The translations under genes were made by a program, and so were the position numbers. From positions 1 to 32,348 of the forward strand of contig JAFQZN010000046.1 of NCBI GenBank assembly GCA_017405865.1: a stretch of 32,348 nucleotides of DNA. The letters are read 5' to 3'. This DNA is from Oscillospiraceae bacterium. Its GTDB lineage: Bacteria > Bacillota > Clostridia > Oscillospirales > Oscillospiraceae. How positions within the stretch are numbered: position 1 is the stretch's first letter; every line of letters begins with the position of its first letter. Positions 23,141 to 32,150 of the stretch are shown piece after piece. The notes beneath the pieces are model-generated. The model saw only the letters and a program-made list of their open reading frames with translations. It did no database searches and was not told where the DNA came from.

Positions 23141-24462
23141 GCTGACCCTTCCTTCTTGCCGAACATCTTCGGCATGACATAGTCCGAAAGCTCTCTGACG
23201 ACAGCCTCCAGATCAATGGTGGCGTACTTGCCGGCGGCGTAGAGGATCTTGCCGCGCACCATCGTCATCACGACGTCGTGTCCGCTGACGCAGTAGGCAA
23301 GGTGGCTCATGACGTTGTGGCAGGGCATCAGATGCGGCTGCGTGAAGTCCAGCAGAATGAGGTCGGCGTCCATGCCGACTTTTATCATGCCGCATTCCTT
23401 CTCACGACCCTGCGCTCTCGCGCCGCAGACCGTTGCCATCATCAGCGCAGCCTGCGCGGGCAGCGCCTTCGGATCGCAGCTTCTGCCCTTTGCCATGTAG
23501 GTCGCCGCGCGGATCTCCTCAAACATGTCGAGGGTGTTATTGGAGGCGTTGGAGTCCGTGCCGAGGGCGACGTTCATGCCCGCGCGGATCATATCCTCCA
23601 CCTTTGCGCAGCCGGAGGCGAGCTTCAGATTGGAGCAGGGATTGTGTACCGCCGTGACCTTGCGCTTGGCAAGCAGGGTCATATCCTCCGGATCGAGCCA
23701 GACGCAGTGCGCCGCAATGGCCGGATGCGCGTCCCAGACGTGATGGCAGTCCAGAAGCTGCGCCGCCGTCAGGCCGTAGCGCTCCTTGCATTGCTCATGC
23801 TCCGCCTTCGTCTCGGACAGGTGCACGTGCATGCCGATGCCCTCGTTGATCGCGTACTCGCTGACCGCGTCCCACAGACGGTGATCGGAGGTGTACTCGG
23901 CGTGAATGGCGGCGTCCACGCGGATCCTGCCGTTGTCGTAGCCGTGCCACTTCTCCTTGAGCCGGGCGGCCTCCCTGCAGCGTTCGTCCTTTTCAAAGTC
24001 GAAGTCCTGCGTGGGAAACACCGTCAGCGCGCGGCTCAAATTCGCCTTGATGCCGGAATCCGCGACCGCCTGCGCCACGTCGTCGCTGAAAAAGTACATA
24101 TCGGAAACGGAGGTCGTTCCGAAGCGCAGGCTCTCCGCGATCGACAGGAGCGTGCCTGCCTTGGCGCAGCGGCCGTCCATGCGGTCCTCCGTCGGGAAGA
24201 TGTAATCGTTCAGCCACGTCTGGAGCTCCACGTCGTCGGCGTAGCCGCGCATCGGCGACATCGGCAGATGCGTGTGGCAGTTGATGAGGCCGGGCATCAA
24301 GACCATGCCCTCGCCGTTCACGATCCTTTGCGGCTGTTCCTGCGGCGCCTTGCGGGAAAGATAGCTGATATTGCCGTCCGTCACGCCGACGAAGGCGGCA
24401 AACAGCACGCGCAGATCCTCGTCCATCGTCACGACGGTCACGTTGGAAAATAGAGTATCCAT
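23137..24462 (-). CDS. mtaD: 5-methylthioadenosine/S-adenosylhomocysteine deaminase (amidohydrolase)
   Basis: A 441-residue zinc amidohydrolase. Metal ligands are visible as HTH at 63-65 (INCHTHLPMSPMRG), a His in HVHLSET near 215, His in AAHCVWL near 250, and Asp in LGTDSNASNN near 302. MtaD deaminates MTA and SAH to the inosyl forms, part of methionine/SAM salvage; related family members act on guanine or chlorotriazines, so the substrate is inferred. AAGGA lies seven bases upstream of the ATG. It is translationally coupled to spoVB through an ATGA overlap. The gene is flanked upstream by a palindromic repeat. Confidence 0.85.
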   Translation of the reverse strand: MDTLFSNVTVVTMDEDLRVLFAAFVGVTDGNISYLSRKAPQEQPQRIVNGEGMVLMPGLINCHTHLPMSPMRGYADDVELQTWLNDYIFPTEDRMDGRCAKAGTLLSIAESLRFGTTSVSDMYFFSDDVAQAVADSGIKANLSRALTVFPTQDFDFEKDERCREAARLKEKWHGYDNGRIRVDAAIHAEYTSDHRLWDAVSEYAINEGIGMHVHLSETKAEHEQCKERYGLTAAQLLDCHHVWDAHPAIAAHCVWLDPEDMTLLAKRKVTAVHNPCSNLKLASGCAKVEDMIRAGMNVALGTDSNASNNTLDMFEEIRAATYMAKGRSCDPKALPAQAALMMATVCGARAQGREKECGMIKVGMDADLILLDFTQPHLMPCHNVMSHLAYCVSGHDVVMTMVRGKILYAAGKYATIDLEAVVRELSDYVMPKMFGKKEGSA

Positions 24463-24508
24463 AAGTAAATCCTTTCAGATTATGTACAAAATGAAGAACA
24501 GGAGTGTC

Positions 24509-24667
24509 TGCCTTCCCCTTGAGGGGAAGGTGGCATCCGGCGTCTCACGCAAGCCGGATGACGGATGAGGTGTCAGCGCAGTTCGATTCATTCGGGTGCT
24601 GTGCTTAACGGCAGCCCACCTCATCCGCTTCGCTTATGCTCAGCACCTTCCCCTCAAGGGGAAGGCG
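24509..24667. repeat. Palindromic repeat element with inverted ends
   Basis: Each end is the near-palindrome CCTTCCCCTTGAGGGGAAGG, and the ends are inverted copies over about 23 bases; ATGAGGTG/CACCTCAT further in also pair. The 158-bp block lies between the hemZ stop and the mtaD start. A third half-copy lies at 32151-32174. Confidence 0.8.
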
Positions 24668-24699
24668 TTGCAGCGCATACCGCTGATTTCGTCAAAGCT

Positions 24700-26154
24700 T
24701 CATCTTGTCGACCGGCAAAGCAGCGCAAACGCCACGTCTTTTTGCGACAGCACGTCTTCGATGCGCTCGATATACTGCTGCGGGAATTTCGGGTTGTGGA
24801 AGCGCTCGAGCTTCCCGCCGGGCAGGTTGATCTTCGTCATTCCGCCGCCGCCCAGCGAGATAATGGAATGCAGCTCCTCCATCATGTAGATATTATACAG
24901 ACCGAGGAAGCCCGGCTTGCACCAGCCGACGTTCTCAAAGCTGCCGGACATGTATTTCTGCCGGTAGAGGTAGTAGGGCGCATAGCCCTCGGCGCGCAGA
25001 CGGCGCTCCGCGCCCTGCAGCATCTGCCGCACCTCGTCGGCCGTGGGCAGGCGCAGACGGTCAAAGAAGAGATCCGCACCCTTTTTGAGTGCAAGGGTAT
25101 GCACCGTCACGTTGGTCGGCTGCAGCGCGAGCACCTGCTCCAGAGACGAGGCGAAGGAGTCCGGCGTATCCGTCGGCAGCCCCGCGATCAAGTCCATATT
25201 GATCCCCTCGAAGCCCGCTTGTTTCGCATCCGCGAAGGCTGCGACGGTATCCGCTGCCGTGTGGCGGCGTCCGACACAGGAAAGCACCGCGTCGTTCATC
25301 GTCTGCGGGTTGATGCTCATGCGGTCGCAGCCCATTGCGCGGACGGTTTTCAGCTTCGTGAGGCTCAAGGTGTCGGGTCTGCCGCCCTCCACGGTATATT
25401 CTATCAGGTCTGTCAAGTCAAAATGCGCCGCGATCGCGTCCATCAGCCGCTGCATTTGGACAGTCGACAGCGTGGTCGGCGTACCGCCGCCGATATAGAG
25501 CGTGCGCACGCGTCTGCCGGACTGCTGCAGGAGCTTCCCCACGTGGGCGATCTCCTTCTCCAGCGCGTCCAGATACGGCGGCAGCTGATCCTTCAGCCGC
25601 TCCACCGAGGCGCTGACGAAGCTGCAATAGGCGCAGCGCGTCGGGCAGAACGGAATACCGACGTAGACGGAAATATCATTTTCGCGCAGGCGTTTTGCCG
25701 CCTCGACGGTCGCAAGCGACGCCTCGATGCACAGCCTGCGGCGTTCCGGCGAAACGTGGTACGCGTCCTTCAGCAGGCGGTCTGCGCCCGCTGCATCGCC
25801 GCCTGCAAGCAGATGGCGCGTGGTCAGCTTGCTCGGTCGGACGCCGGAGAGGCTTCCCCACTCCGGCGGCTGCCGCAGCTGCATCGCCGCCGCGTAGTAG
25901 GTGTTTTGCAGCAGGCGGCGCACGGTCGGCACATCGTCCGTGCGCTTGACGCGGCGCATGGCGAACGCCGTCTTGCCATGCAGGGTGATCTTCGCCGTCG
26001 CCGTCAGGTACACGCTGCCGCGCGACAGCGCGGACACCGCGCCGTCGCCCGCAAAGGGCGCGTCGACCGGCTCCATCGTTTCCTCCGGGAACAGCGCAAG
26101 CTGCAGCTGCTCCACGGCGTAGCGGTCCTCGTGACCGCGCAGGTACAGTTTCAT
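24700..26154 (-). CDS. hemZ: Coproporphyrinogen dehydrogenase-like radical SAM protein HemZ
   Basis: A 484-residue radical SAM protein with FCPTRCAYCSF; C170, C174 and C177 hold the [4Fe-4S] cluster. Following motifs include TLYIGGGTPTTL and DLIAGLPTDTPDSF. The N-terminal 160 residues form the extra domain seen in the clostridial HemZ group, with GVRPSKL near 104. The role in heme synthesis is disputed for this group, and no heme genes are nearby, so the substrate is open. The frame is open to 26355 but MKLYLRGHED at 26154 has AAGGAG upstream. It is the last gene of the recJ operon. Confidence 0.85.
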   Translation of the reverse strand: MKLYLRGHEDRYAVEQLQLALFPEETMEPVDAPFAGDGAVSALSRGSVYLTATAKITLHGKTAFAMRRVKRTDDVPTVRRLLQNTYYAAAMQLRQPPEWGSLSGVRPSKLTTRHLLAGGDAAGADRLLKDAYHVSPERRRLCIEASLATVEAAKRLRENDISVYVGIPFCPTRCAYCSFVSASVERLKDQLPPYLDALEKEIAHVGKLLQQSGRRVRTLYIGGGTPTTLSTVQMQRLMDAIAAHFDLTDLIEYTVEGGRPDTLSLTKLKTVRAMGCDRMSINPQTMNDAVLSCVGRRHTAADTVAAFADAKQAGFEGINMDLIAGLPTDTPDSFASSLEQVLALQPTNVTVHTLALKKGADLFFDRLRLPTADEVRQMLQGAERRLRAEGYAPYYLYRQKYMSGSFENVGWCKPGFLGLYNIYMMEELHSIISLGGGGMTKINLPGGKLERFHNPKFPQQYIERIEDVLSQKDVAFALLCRSTR

Positions 26155-26164
26155 GTCTGCTCCT

Positions 26165-26740
26165 TCACAGAATCCAGCCGCGCTCCCGCTCGAGGGTGGT
26201 CGCCTCGTCGTGACCGGGCAGGACGGTGAGATTTTCGGGGATATGCGCAAGCCTTGCAAGGCTTCTTCGCATATCCGCCGGGCTGCTGCCGGGGAAGTCC
26301 GTGCGTCCGCAGCCGCCTGCAAAGAGGGTATCGCCGGAAAACAGGACGTTTTCACAGCGCAGGCAGACGGAGCCCGGCGTATGACCGGGCGTTTCGAGCA
26401 CGGTGAAGGTCAGCCTCCCGACCCGCACCGTCGAGCCCTCCCGAAAGAGGTCGGTGTAGTACAGCGGTCCGTTCGTCATCCCATGCGGCAGAGCAAGCTC
26501 GTTTTCGTGCATCCAGACGGGGCAGCGCGCCGCCTCCGCGATCGCCCGCACGGCGCCGACGTGGTCAAAGTGCCCGTGCGTCAGCAGGATCGCCGCGATC
26601 TGCAGCTGCTCCTGCGCCGCGCGCGCAAGGATCGTCTCCGGCTCGCCGCCGGGGTCGATCACCGCCGTCACGCCTGCTTCGTCACTCACCAGATAGCAGT
26701 TGGTCTGCAGCATTCCCAAAGTCAGTGTGCGAATTTTCAT
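26165..26740 (-). CDS. MBL-fold metallohydrolase (glyoxalase II-like)
   Basis: A 191-residue beta-lactamase-fold hydrolase with THGHFDHVGAV near 54-64 (two-metal site), LETPGHTPGSVCL near 115, LFSGDTLFAGGCGRTDF near 133-150, and LPGHDEATTL near the end. This matches the short glyoxalase II-like group. The thioester substrate is not known; the link to the methylglyoxal-synthase-like gene elsewhere in the window is only suggestive. It lies seven bases after dtd and ten before hemZ. Confidence 0.85.
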   Translation of the reverse strand: MKIRTLTLGMLQTNCYLVSDEAGVTAVIDPGGEPETILARAAQEQLQIAAILLTHGHFDHVGAVRAIAEAARCPVWMHENELALPHGMTNGPLYYTDLFREGSTVRVGRLTFTVLETPGHTPGSVCLRCENVLFSGDTLFAGGCGRTDFPGSSPADMRRSLARLAHIPENLTVLPGHDEATTLERERGWIL

Positions 26741-26747
26741 ACTTCCC

Positions 26748-27197
26748 TCACATCAATTCATCTGTATCCAGCAGGATCGTCACCGGCCCGTCGTTTTCCG
26801 ACGCGACCAGCATCTCCGCCCCGAACTGCCCGTGCTGCGGCGCAAAGCCGCGCGCGCGGCATTCGTCCAGAAACATCTCGTACAGGGGGATCGCCGTCTC
26901 GGGGCCGGCCGCACCGATGAAGCTCGGCCGCTTGCCCTTCCTGCAGTCAGCATACAGGGTGAACTGGCTGACGACGAGCACCTGCCCGCCCACCGCGTGC
27001 AGGTCTAGATTCATTTTATCGTTTTCATCGCGAAAAATGCGCAGTCCGAGCGCTTTTTCCGCGAGCTTTTTACATTTGACCGGCGTATCGTCGGGCGCGA
27101 CGCCGAGCAGGATCAGAAACCCCTTGCCGATCTGACCGACGGTCTGCCCCGCGATCGTCACGGACGCGCTCCTCACGCGTGTCACCACCGCCCGCAT
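26748..27197 (-). CDS. dtd: D-aminoacyl-tRNA deacylase
   Basis: A 149-residue Dtd with SQFTLYADCRKGKRPSF near 78-94 and the NDGPVTILLDT tail near 135-145, both catalytic-site signatures. It removes D-amino acids mischarged on tRNA. MRAVVTRVRSASVTI is the usual N-terminus. The ATG overlaps the rel stop by one base (TGATG), as in many Firmicutes. Confidence 0.94.
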   Translation of the reverse strand: MRAVVTRVRSASVTIAGQTVGQIGKGFLILLGVAPDDTPVKCKKLAEKALGLRIFRDENDKMNLDLHAVGGQVLVVSQFTLYADCRKGKRPSFIGAAGPETAIPLYEMFLDECRARGFAPQHGQFGAEMLVASENDGPVTILLDTDELM

Positions 27198-29365
27198 CAG
27201 TTCTGCCCTCTGCGCACGTCCAGAACGCCGTCGATCTGCCGCATCTTGTTGCGGATCGTCTCCAGCTCCTGCACGTTTTTGACCTCGAAGGTCACGATCG
27301 CGCGGCCGTGATTGGCCGACAGCTCGCGCGCGGAGATCTCGGAGACGCGCACCTTCGAGCTGTTGAGCACCGTGGCGATGTCGATCCAGATGCCGTCGCG
27401 GTCGATGGAATCGATCTCGAAGGTCGTGGAGAAGGGCTTATCCTCCTCCGCGCTCCACGAAACACGGACCCAGCGACCTGCCATCTTCGGATCGTTGAGG
27501 TTTACGTTCCTGCAGTCTCTGCGGTGGACGGAGACGCCGTAGCCCTTCGTGATGAAGCCGATGATCTCGTCGCCGGGAACCGGGGTGCAGCAGCGCGAGA
27601 ACTTGATCATGACCGATTCAATGTCCTCGACCACCACGCCGGAGTCCTTATGGCTGCTCGGCTTGGCAGCGGTCTGCGTGGGCGTTTTTGGGGTGTCCTT
27701 CTTTCGGTTTGCCTTCGTCAGCTCCTCGCGGACGCGGCCGAACGCCTTGACCGCCGTCAGGCCGCCGTAGCCGATGGCGGCGTACATATCGTCCAGCGAT
27801 TCAAAGGCGAGCTTTTTGAGCAGGGTCGGCAGCAGCTCCTGATCCTGCAGGACGGACGGGCTGATGCCCGCGCGGCGCAGCTCGCCCTCGAAGCTGCTCT
27901 TGCCGTGCGCGACGTTTTCCTCGCGCTTTTCGTGCTTGAACCACTGCTTGATCTTCGTGCGCGCCTGGTTGCTGTTGCAGATCTTCAGCCAGTCGCGGCT
28001 CGGCCCCTTGGCGGTCTTGGAGGTCAGGATCTCGACGATGTCGCCGTTGGCCAGCGGCTGGTCGAAGCTCGCGATGCGGTTATTGATCTTCGCGCCGACC
28101 ATCGCGTTGCCGACGCCGGAATGGATGGCGTAGGCGAAGTCGATCGGCGTGGAGCCTGCCGGCAGGGACATGACCTTGCCCTTGGGCGTGAAGACGAATA
28201 CCTCGTCGTCGAACATATCCACCTTCAGAGAATGGATATAGTCCTCGGCGTCGTTTTCCTCCTGCTGGCTTTCCAGCAGGCGTCTGACCCACTCAAAGTC
28301 CTTCTCGTTGCCGCCCTCGATGCCCTCCTTGTACTTCCAGTGCGCTGCGATGCCGTACTCCGCCGTCTCGTGCATCTCCCAGGTGCGGATCTGCACCTCG
28401 AAGGGGATGCCGTCCTTGCCGATGACGGTCGTATGCAGGCTTTGATAATAATTCGGCTTCGGGGTGGATATATAATCCTTGAAGCGTCCCGGCACCAGAT
28501 TGAACAGGTCATGGATGTGGCCGAGGACGTTATAGCAGTCGGGAATGGTGTCGACGATGATGCGGAAGGCGTACAGATCGTACAGTTCGTCGATGGTCTT
28601 TTTCTGCTGCTGCATCTTGCGGTAGATCGAATAGACGTGCTTGATGCGTCCGTAGATCGAGCCGTGGATGCCGACGGCGGAGAGGCGCGTCATGATCGTG
28701 CTCTGGATGGAGTGCATGAACCGATCCGCCTCTTCCTTATGCGCGTCCAGAAAGGCCATGAGCTGCTCGTAGCCGTCCGGATCGAGATACTTGAGGGAAA
28801 TATCCTCCAGCTCCCATTTGATCTTCTGCATGCCGAGACGGTGCGCCAGCGGGGCGTAGATGTCCATCGTCTCGCGGGATTTGGAGATCTGCTTTTCGCG
28901 GGTCTGATATTCCATCGTGCGCGTATTGTGCAGGCGGTCGCAGATCTTGATCAGCACGACGCGGATGTCCTTGCTCATGGCGAGGAACATCTTGCGCAGA
29001 TTCTCCATCTGCTGCTGCTCCTGCGTGGAATACTGCACACGGGTCAGCTTGGTGACGCCCTCGACCAGCTCGGCGACCGTGGAGCCGAACTGCCGCGCGA
29101 TCTCGTCATAGGTCGAGTCGGTGTCCTCGAGGCAGTCGTGCAGGATCGCGCCGAGGATGGAATCGGTGTCCAGACCCGTCTCGGCGACGATTTCCGCCAC
29201 AGCGAGCGGGTGGATGATATACGGGGAGCCGTCCTTGCGCTTTTGGTCGCGGTGCTTGTTTTCGGCGTATGCGACGGCACGGTCTACCAGTGCCATATCC
29301 ACCTGCGGGCAATGCAGGAGGATCTGTTTTCGCATGCTCTCATAGTGGTCGGCAAAGGTTTCCAT
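27197..29365 (-). CDS. rel: Bifunctional (p)ppGpp synthetase/hydrolase
   Basis: A 722-residue long Rel enzyme. Domains in order: HD hydrolase (about 30-180, with YIIHPLAVAEI and ILHDCLEDTDS), synthetase (about 230-340, GRIKHVYSIYRKM and YYQSLHTTVIG), TGS (about 390-450, VFVFTPKGKVMSLPAGSTP), a zinc-finger/helical part with CCTPVPGDEIIGFIT, and C-terminal ACT (about 640-720). RFKDYI is the RxKD motif of bifunctional enzymes, and the HD residues are intact, so both synthesis and breakdown are expected. ATG directly follows the recJ stop codon. It controls the stringent response. Confidence 0.95.
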   Translation of the reverse strand: METFADHYESMRKQILLHCPQVDMALVDRAVAYAENKHRDQKRKDGSPYIIHPLAVAEIVAETGLDTDSILGAILHDCLEDTDSTYDEIARQFGSTVAELVEGVTKLTRVQYSTQEQQQMENLRKMFLAMSKDIRVVLIKICDRLHNTRTMEYQTREKQISKSRETMDIYAPLAHRLGMQKIKWELEDISLKYLDPDGYEQLMAFLDAHKEEADRFMHSIQSTIMTRLSAVGIHGSIYGRIKHVYSIYRKMQQQKKTIDELYDLYAFRIIVDTIPDCYNVLGHIHDLFNLVPGRFKDYISTPKPNYYQSLHTTVIGKDGIPFEVQIRTWEMHETAEYGIAAHWKYKEGIEGGNEKDFEWVRRLLESQQEENDAEDYIHSLKVDMFDDEVFVFTPKGKVMSLPAGSTPIDFAYAIHSGVGNAMVGAKINNRIASFDQPLANGDIVEILTSKTAKGPSRDWLKICNSNQARTKIKQWFKHEKREENVAHGKSSFEGELRRAGISPSVLQDQELLPTLLKKLAFESLDDMYAAIGYGGLTAVKAFGRVREELTKANRKKDTPKTPTQTAAKPSSHKDSGVVVEDIESVMIKFSRCCTPVPGDEIIGFITKGYGVSVHRRDCRNVNLNDPKMAGRWVRVSWSAEEDKPFSTTFEIDSIDRDGIWIDIATVLNSSKVRVSEISARELSANHGRAIVTFEVKNVQELETIRNKMRQIDGVLDVRRGQN

Positions 29366-31402
29366 TCAATCACCTCGCAAAGCATGATACAAAGTGCTGT
29401 TATCCAGCGGGTTGGGACCGTTTTCCGGCGTGAGGCAGATCTCGATCACCGCGCGCTCGCGCTCGAAGCGGAGCAGGCCGAGCTCCTGCAGAATCGCAAG
29501 GCAGCTGAGCGTGCGGCGCGGTGAATGGCGGTTGTCCGTCCACTCCGCGATGGATGCGCCGAGCGCGGAAAGCTCCGAGCGCACCGGCCAGCCGGAGGGC
29601 GCGTGCGCGGTCAGATACTGCCAGACGTCAGCGACGTCCCGGCGCGCCGGGGCGATCGCCGCCCGTTCGATCCTGCTCAAGGCTTCGCCCGCGGCGAAGC
29701 GGTCAAACAGGCTGTTCGGGGAGGTGCGGCGAAGGTCGATCAGGTTGAGCTGGATCGTCTTCGCGCCGTGATATTCATTGACCTGCAGGTGGAAGGCCGC
29801 GTCGACGCGCTCGCCCACCTCCAGTTTTTTCGACAGATTGCCGGCGGAGAAATAGATCGCCTGCAGGCTCGCACCGCCCTGCGCGCGCAGCCGCAGCCGC
29901 AGGTGCTTGCCGCCGCCGACGGTGCTGACGCGCTCGACCGTCAGCTCGCTGAGGCAGAAGACCGGCTTCGGGCAGCCGGTGCCGCACGGCTCCAGCTGGG
30001 CAAGTCCCTCCGCGTTTTCCTCGGTCAGAAGGTCGGAGGTAATCTCGCAGTCGATCTCCAGCGCCGATTTTGCAAGCCCCGAGGCGTTGAATTCCTCCGA
30101 ACAGCGGCAAATGCGGCGGCGGAATTCGTCGATATTGCGCCGCAGGATCGTAAAGCCGGCGGCCAGCTCGTGTCCGCCGTAGCCCTCCAGAAGGTCGGAC
30201 ATCTCCGACAGGGAGGAGAAGAGATTGAAGCCGCCGTAGGAGCGGGAGGACGCCTTGCCGCGATCTCCGTTCAGGCAGATCAGGAAGGTCGGGCGGCAGT
30301 ATTCCTCGCTCAAGCGCGAGGCAACGATGCCGACCACGCCCTGATGCCAGTTCTCTCCGGCAAGGACGATCGCGCTCTCCGAGGCCTTCCTGCCGCGCAG
30401 GCGGGAGACTGCCTCGCGGTAGATCTCGCTCTCCGTCGCCTGCCGCTCGCGATTGAGGCGGCAGAGCGTTTCGGCAAGCTCCTCGGCCTCGGCCGGATCC
30501 TCCGTCAAAAACAGCTGCACGGCAAGCTCCGCATGCTCCATGCGCCCTGCAGCGTTGACGCGCGGCGCGAGGACGTAGCCGATGGTCGATGCGGTGACCT
30601 CCTGCGTATCGCAGCCGCAGGCGGCCATCAGGGCGCGGACGCCGAGGCGCTTCGGCTTTTGCAGGGCGGAAAGTCCCTGCACAACCAGACGGCGGTTTTC
30701 GCCGCAAAGCGGCATGACGTCCGCGATCGTTCCGAGGCAGAAGAGGTCTGCGTAGCGTGCGGCAATCTGCTTCTGATCGCCGTGCAGAGCGGCAGCCAGC
30801 TTGAACGCGACGCCGACGCCGCAGAGATTCGTGTGCGGATACGTGCGGTCGGCGCGGTGCGGATCAATGACCGCTGCCGCGCACGGCAGCGCCTCCTTGC
30901 ACTCGTGGTGATCGGTGACGATCAGCGTGATCCCCATTTGGGCGCACTTTTCCGCCTCCTCGAGCGCGGTGATGCCGCAGTCGACGGTGATGATCATGCG
31001 CACCCCTTCGGCGTAGAGCTGGTCGATCGCGCCGTTGTTCAGTCCGTAGCCCTCCTCGAGTCTCCCCGGAATATGGGCCACGCAGTCCGCGCCGACGGAG
31101 CGCAGATAGTCCGTCAGCAGGCAGGTGGCGGTGATGCCGTCGACGTCGTAGTCGCCGAACACCGCGATTCTCGTATGTTGTTCCAGTCCGCGGCGGATCG
31201 TCTGCACCGCCTTATCCATTTCCTTCATCTCGAAGGGGTCGATCAGCGGCGCGTCGCACTTTAAGAGCTGCGCAGCCTTTTCCGGCGTGTCAAAGCCTCT
31301 GCCGCAGAGGACGTTGGCCGTCAGTACGCTGTATCCCGCGTCCTGCAGAACGCGTACTTTTTCATACTCCGGCGCCGCAATTTTCCAGATTCCGTACTTC
31401 AC
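29366..31402 (-). CDS. recJ: Single-stranded-DNA-specific exonuclease RecJ
   Basis: A 678-residue RecJ: GDYDVDGITATCLL near 84-97, VDCGITALEEAE and VTDHHECKEALP near 165-180 (DHH catalytic block), GYVLAPRVNAAGRMEHA, then DHHA1 with SSRSYGGFNLF and GYGGHELAAGF near 400-430, an OB-like domain and a C-terminal extension. It degrades single-stranded DNA 5' to 3' in repair. It is the first gene of the recJ-rel-dtd-MBL-hemZ operon. The apt gene often found between recJ and rel in Firmicutes is absent. Confidence 0.95.
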   Translation of the reverse strand: MKYGIWKIAAPEYEKVRVLQDAGYSVLTANVLCGRGFDTPEKAAQLLKCDAPLIDPFEMKEMDKAVQTIRRGLEQHTRIAVFGDYDVDGITATCLLTDYLRSVGADCVAHIPGRLEEGYGLNNGAIDQLYAEGVRMIITVDCGITALEEAEKCAQMGITLIVTDHHECKEALPCAAAVIDPHRADRTYPHTNLCGVGVAFKLAAALHGDQKQIAARYADLFCLGTIADVMPLCGENRRLVVQGLSALQKPKRLGVRALMAACGCDTQEVTASTIGYVLAPRVNAAGRMEHAELAVQLFLTEDPAEAEELAETLCRLNRERQATESEIYREAVSRLRGRKASESAIVLAGENWHQGVVGIVASRLSEEYCRPTFLICLNGDRGKASSRSYGGFNLFSSLSEMSDLLEGYGGHELAAGFTILRRNIDEFRRRICRCSEEFNASGLAKSALEIDCEITSDLLTEENAEGLAQLEPCGTGCPKPVFCLSELTVERVSTVGGGKHLRLRLRAQGGASLQAIYFSAGNLSKKLEVGERVDAAFHLQVNEYHGAKTIQLNLIDLRRTSPNSLFDRFAAGEALSRIERAAIAPARRDVADVWQYLTAHAPSGWPVRSELSALGASIAEWTDNRHSPRRTLSCLAILQELGLLRFERERAVIEICLTPENGPNPLDNSTLYHALRGD

Positions 31403-31432
31403 CTAATACCATCCCATTATCTTTTTCTTTTT

Positions 31433-31461
31433 ATTATAACAAACTATTGCGCGGTACACAA
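31433..31461 (-). promoter_or_regulatory. Sigma-A promoter of the recJ operon
   Basis: Minus strand: TTGTGT, 17-base spacer, TATAAT. CTATTG/CAATAG (31444-31449 and 31459-31464) form a dyad across the spacer and -35. Confidence 0.65.
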
Positions 31462-31503
31462 TAGAAAAATCCATTGCTTTACGCTGAAAATACGGAGGTC
31501 TGT

Positions 31504-31617
31504 ATGGAAAAATTTGTGACTGTTTTGCTTCTTCTGTGTATCCTGACCGTCTTTCTGTGGCGGCAGAACAGCTCCGTGCAGACGGAGAGGCTTGAATCAC
31601 GCTGCCAGAAATCGTAA
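31504..31617 (+). CDS. Small membrane peptide, 37 residues
   Basis: An ATG with GGAGG eight bases upstream opens a 37-codon frame: MEKFVTVLLLLCILTVFLW, a single hydrophobic helix of about 16 residues, followed by a polar tail (RQNSSVQTERLES...). There is no lipobox. It lies between the divergent recJ promoter and the next gene's promoter. The good ribosome site and helix-plus-tail design argue for a real gene. Function unknown. Confidence 0.55.
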   Translation: MEKFVTVLLLLCILTVFLWRQNSSVQTERLESRCQKS

Positions 31618-31645
31618 ACAAACCGTGAATTCTTGCGGGAAAAAC

Positions 31646-31673
31646 TTGTAAAATTCCGAACGCGTATTATAAT
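31646..31673 (+). promoter_or_regulatory. Sigma-A promoter of the zinc-ribbon membrane protein
   Basis: TTGTAA, 16-base spacer, TATAAT. The predicted start near 31680 leaves a leader of only about ten bases before the ATG at 31691. Confidence 0.6.
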
Positions 31674-31690
31674 ACTTTATGGTGATTGTT

Positions 31691-32101
31691 ATGTTCAGAC
31701 GATTCGGCGAATCCTTCCGCCGCTTCATGTACGGACGCTACGGCTCCGATGAACTGAATATCGCGCTTCTGATCCTCGCGCTGGCGATCAGCCTGACCAA
31801 TTCGATCCTGTCGATGTTCCTGCGCGCCAGCGCTGTGTACGTGCAGATCGTCTCGCCGATCCTCTATCTTTTGATGCTCGGGCTGCTCGGTTTCGGCCTG
31901 TTCCGCACCCTGTCGCGCAATATCTACGCACGGCAGAAGGAGAACCGCTGGTTCCGTCAGCACTGGCAGCGCCTGCGCGACCGGAAAAACCGCTATTACC
32001 GCTGCCCGAAGTGCAGGCAGACCGTCCGCGTCCCGAAGGGCAAGGGAAGGATCAGCATTCACTGCCCGAAATGCGGCGAAAAGTTCATCAAAAAGACGTA
32101 A
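31691..32101 (+). CDS. Membrane protein with C-terminal zinc ribbon
   Basis: A 136-residue protein. Residues 1-22 are basic and aromatic (FRRFGESFRRFMYGRYG), two hydrophobic helices follow at about 26-45 and 52-74, then a basic segment (NIYARQKENRWFRQHW), and a zinc ribbon with CPKC near 108 and CPKCGEKF near 127. The KGKGRISIHCPKCG ending is typical of a small Clostridia family of unknown function. An upstream ATG at 31679 would sit on the transcription start; the ATG at 31691 with GGTGAT is preferred. Confidence 0.75.
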   Translation: MFRRFGESFRRFMYGRYGSDELNIALLILALAISLTNSILSMFLRASAVYVQIVSPILYLLMLGLLGFGLFRTLSRNIYARQKENRWFRQHWQRLRDRKNRYYRCPKCRQTVRVPKGKGRISIHCPKCGEKFIKKT

Positions 32102-32134
32102 AGAAGCAGGACTGCTGTGCAGTCCTGCTTCTTT
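32100..32134 (+). terminator. Strong hairpin terminator
   Basis: A 16-bp perfect stem (AAAGAAGCAGGACTGC) closes a TGT loop, directly at the stop of the zinc-ribbon gene, followed by TTT. Confidence 0.85.
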
Positions 32135-32150
32135 GCGCGAAAGTACAGAA

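Noticed and set aside
24509-24667. CRISPR array
   Set aside because: There are only two inverted palindromic units with no regular spacers and no cas genes.
27179-29524. A 781-codon open frame opposite rel
   Set aside because: It has no family motifs and lies antisense to a complete Rel enzyme with all domains.
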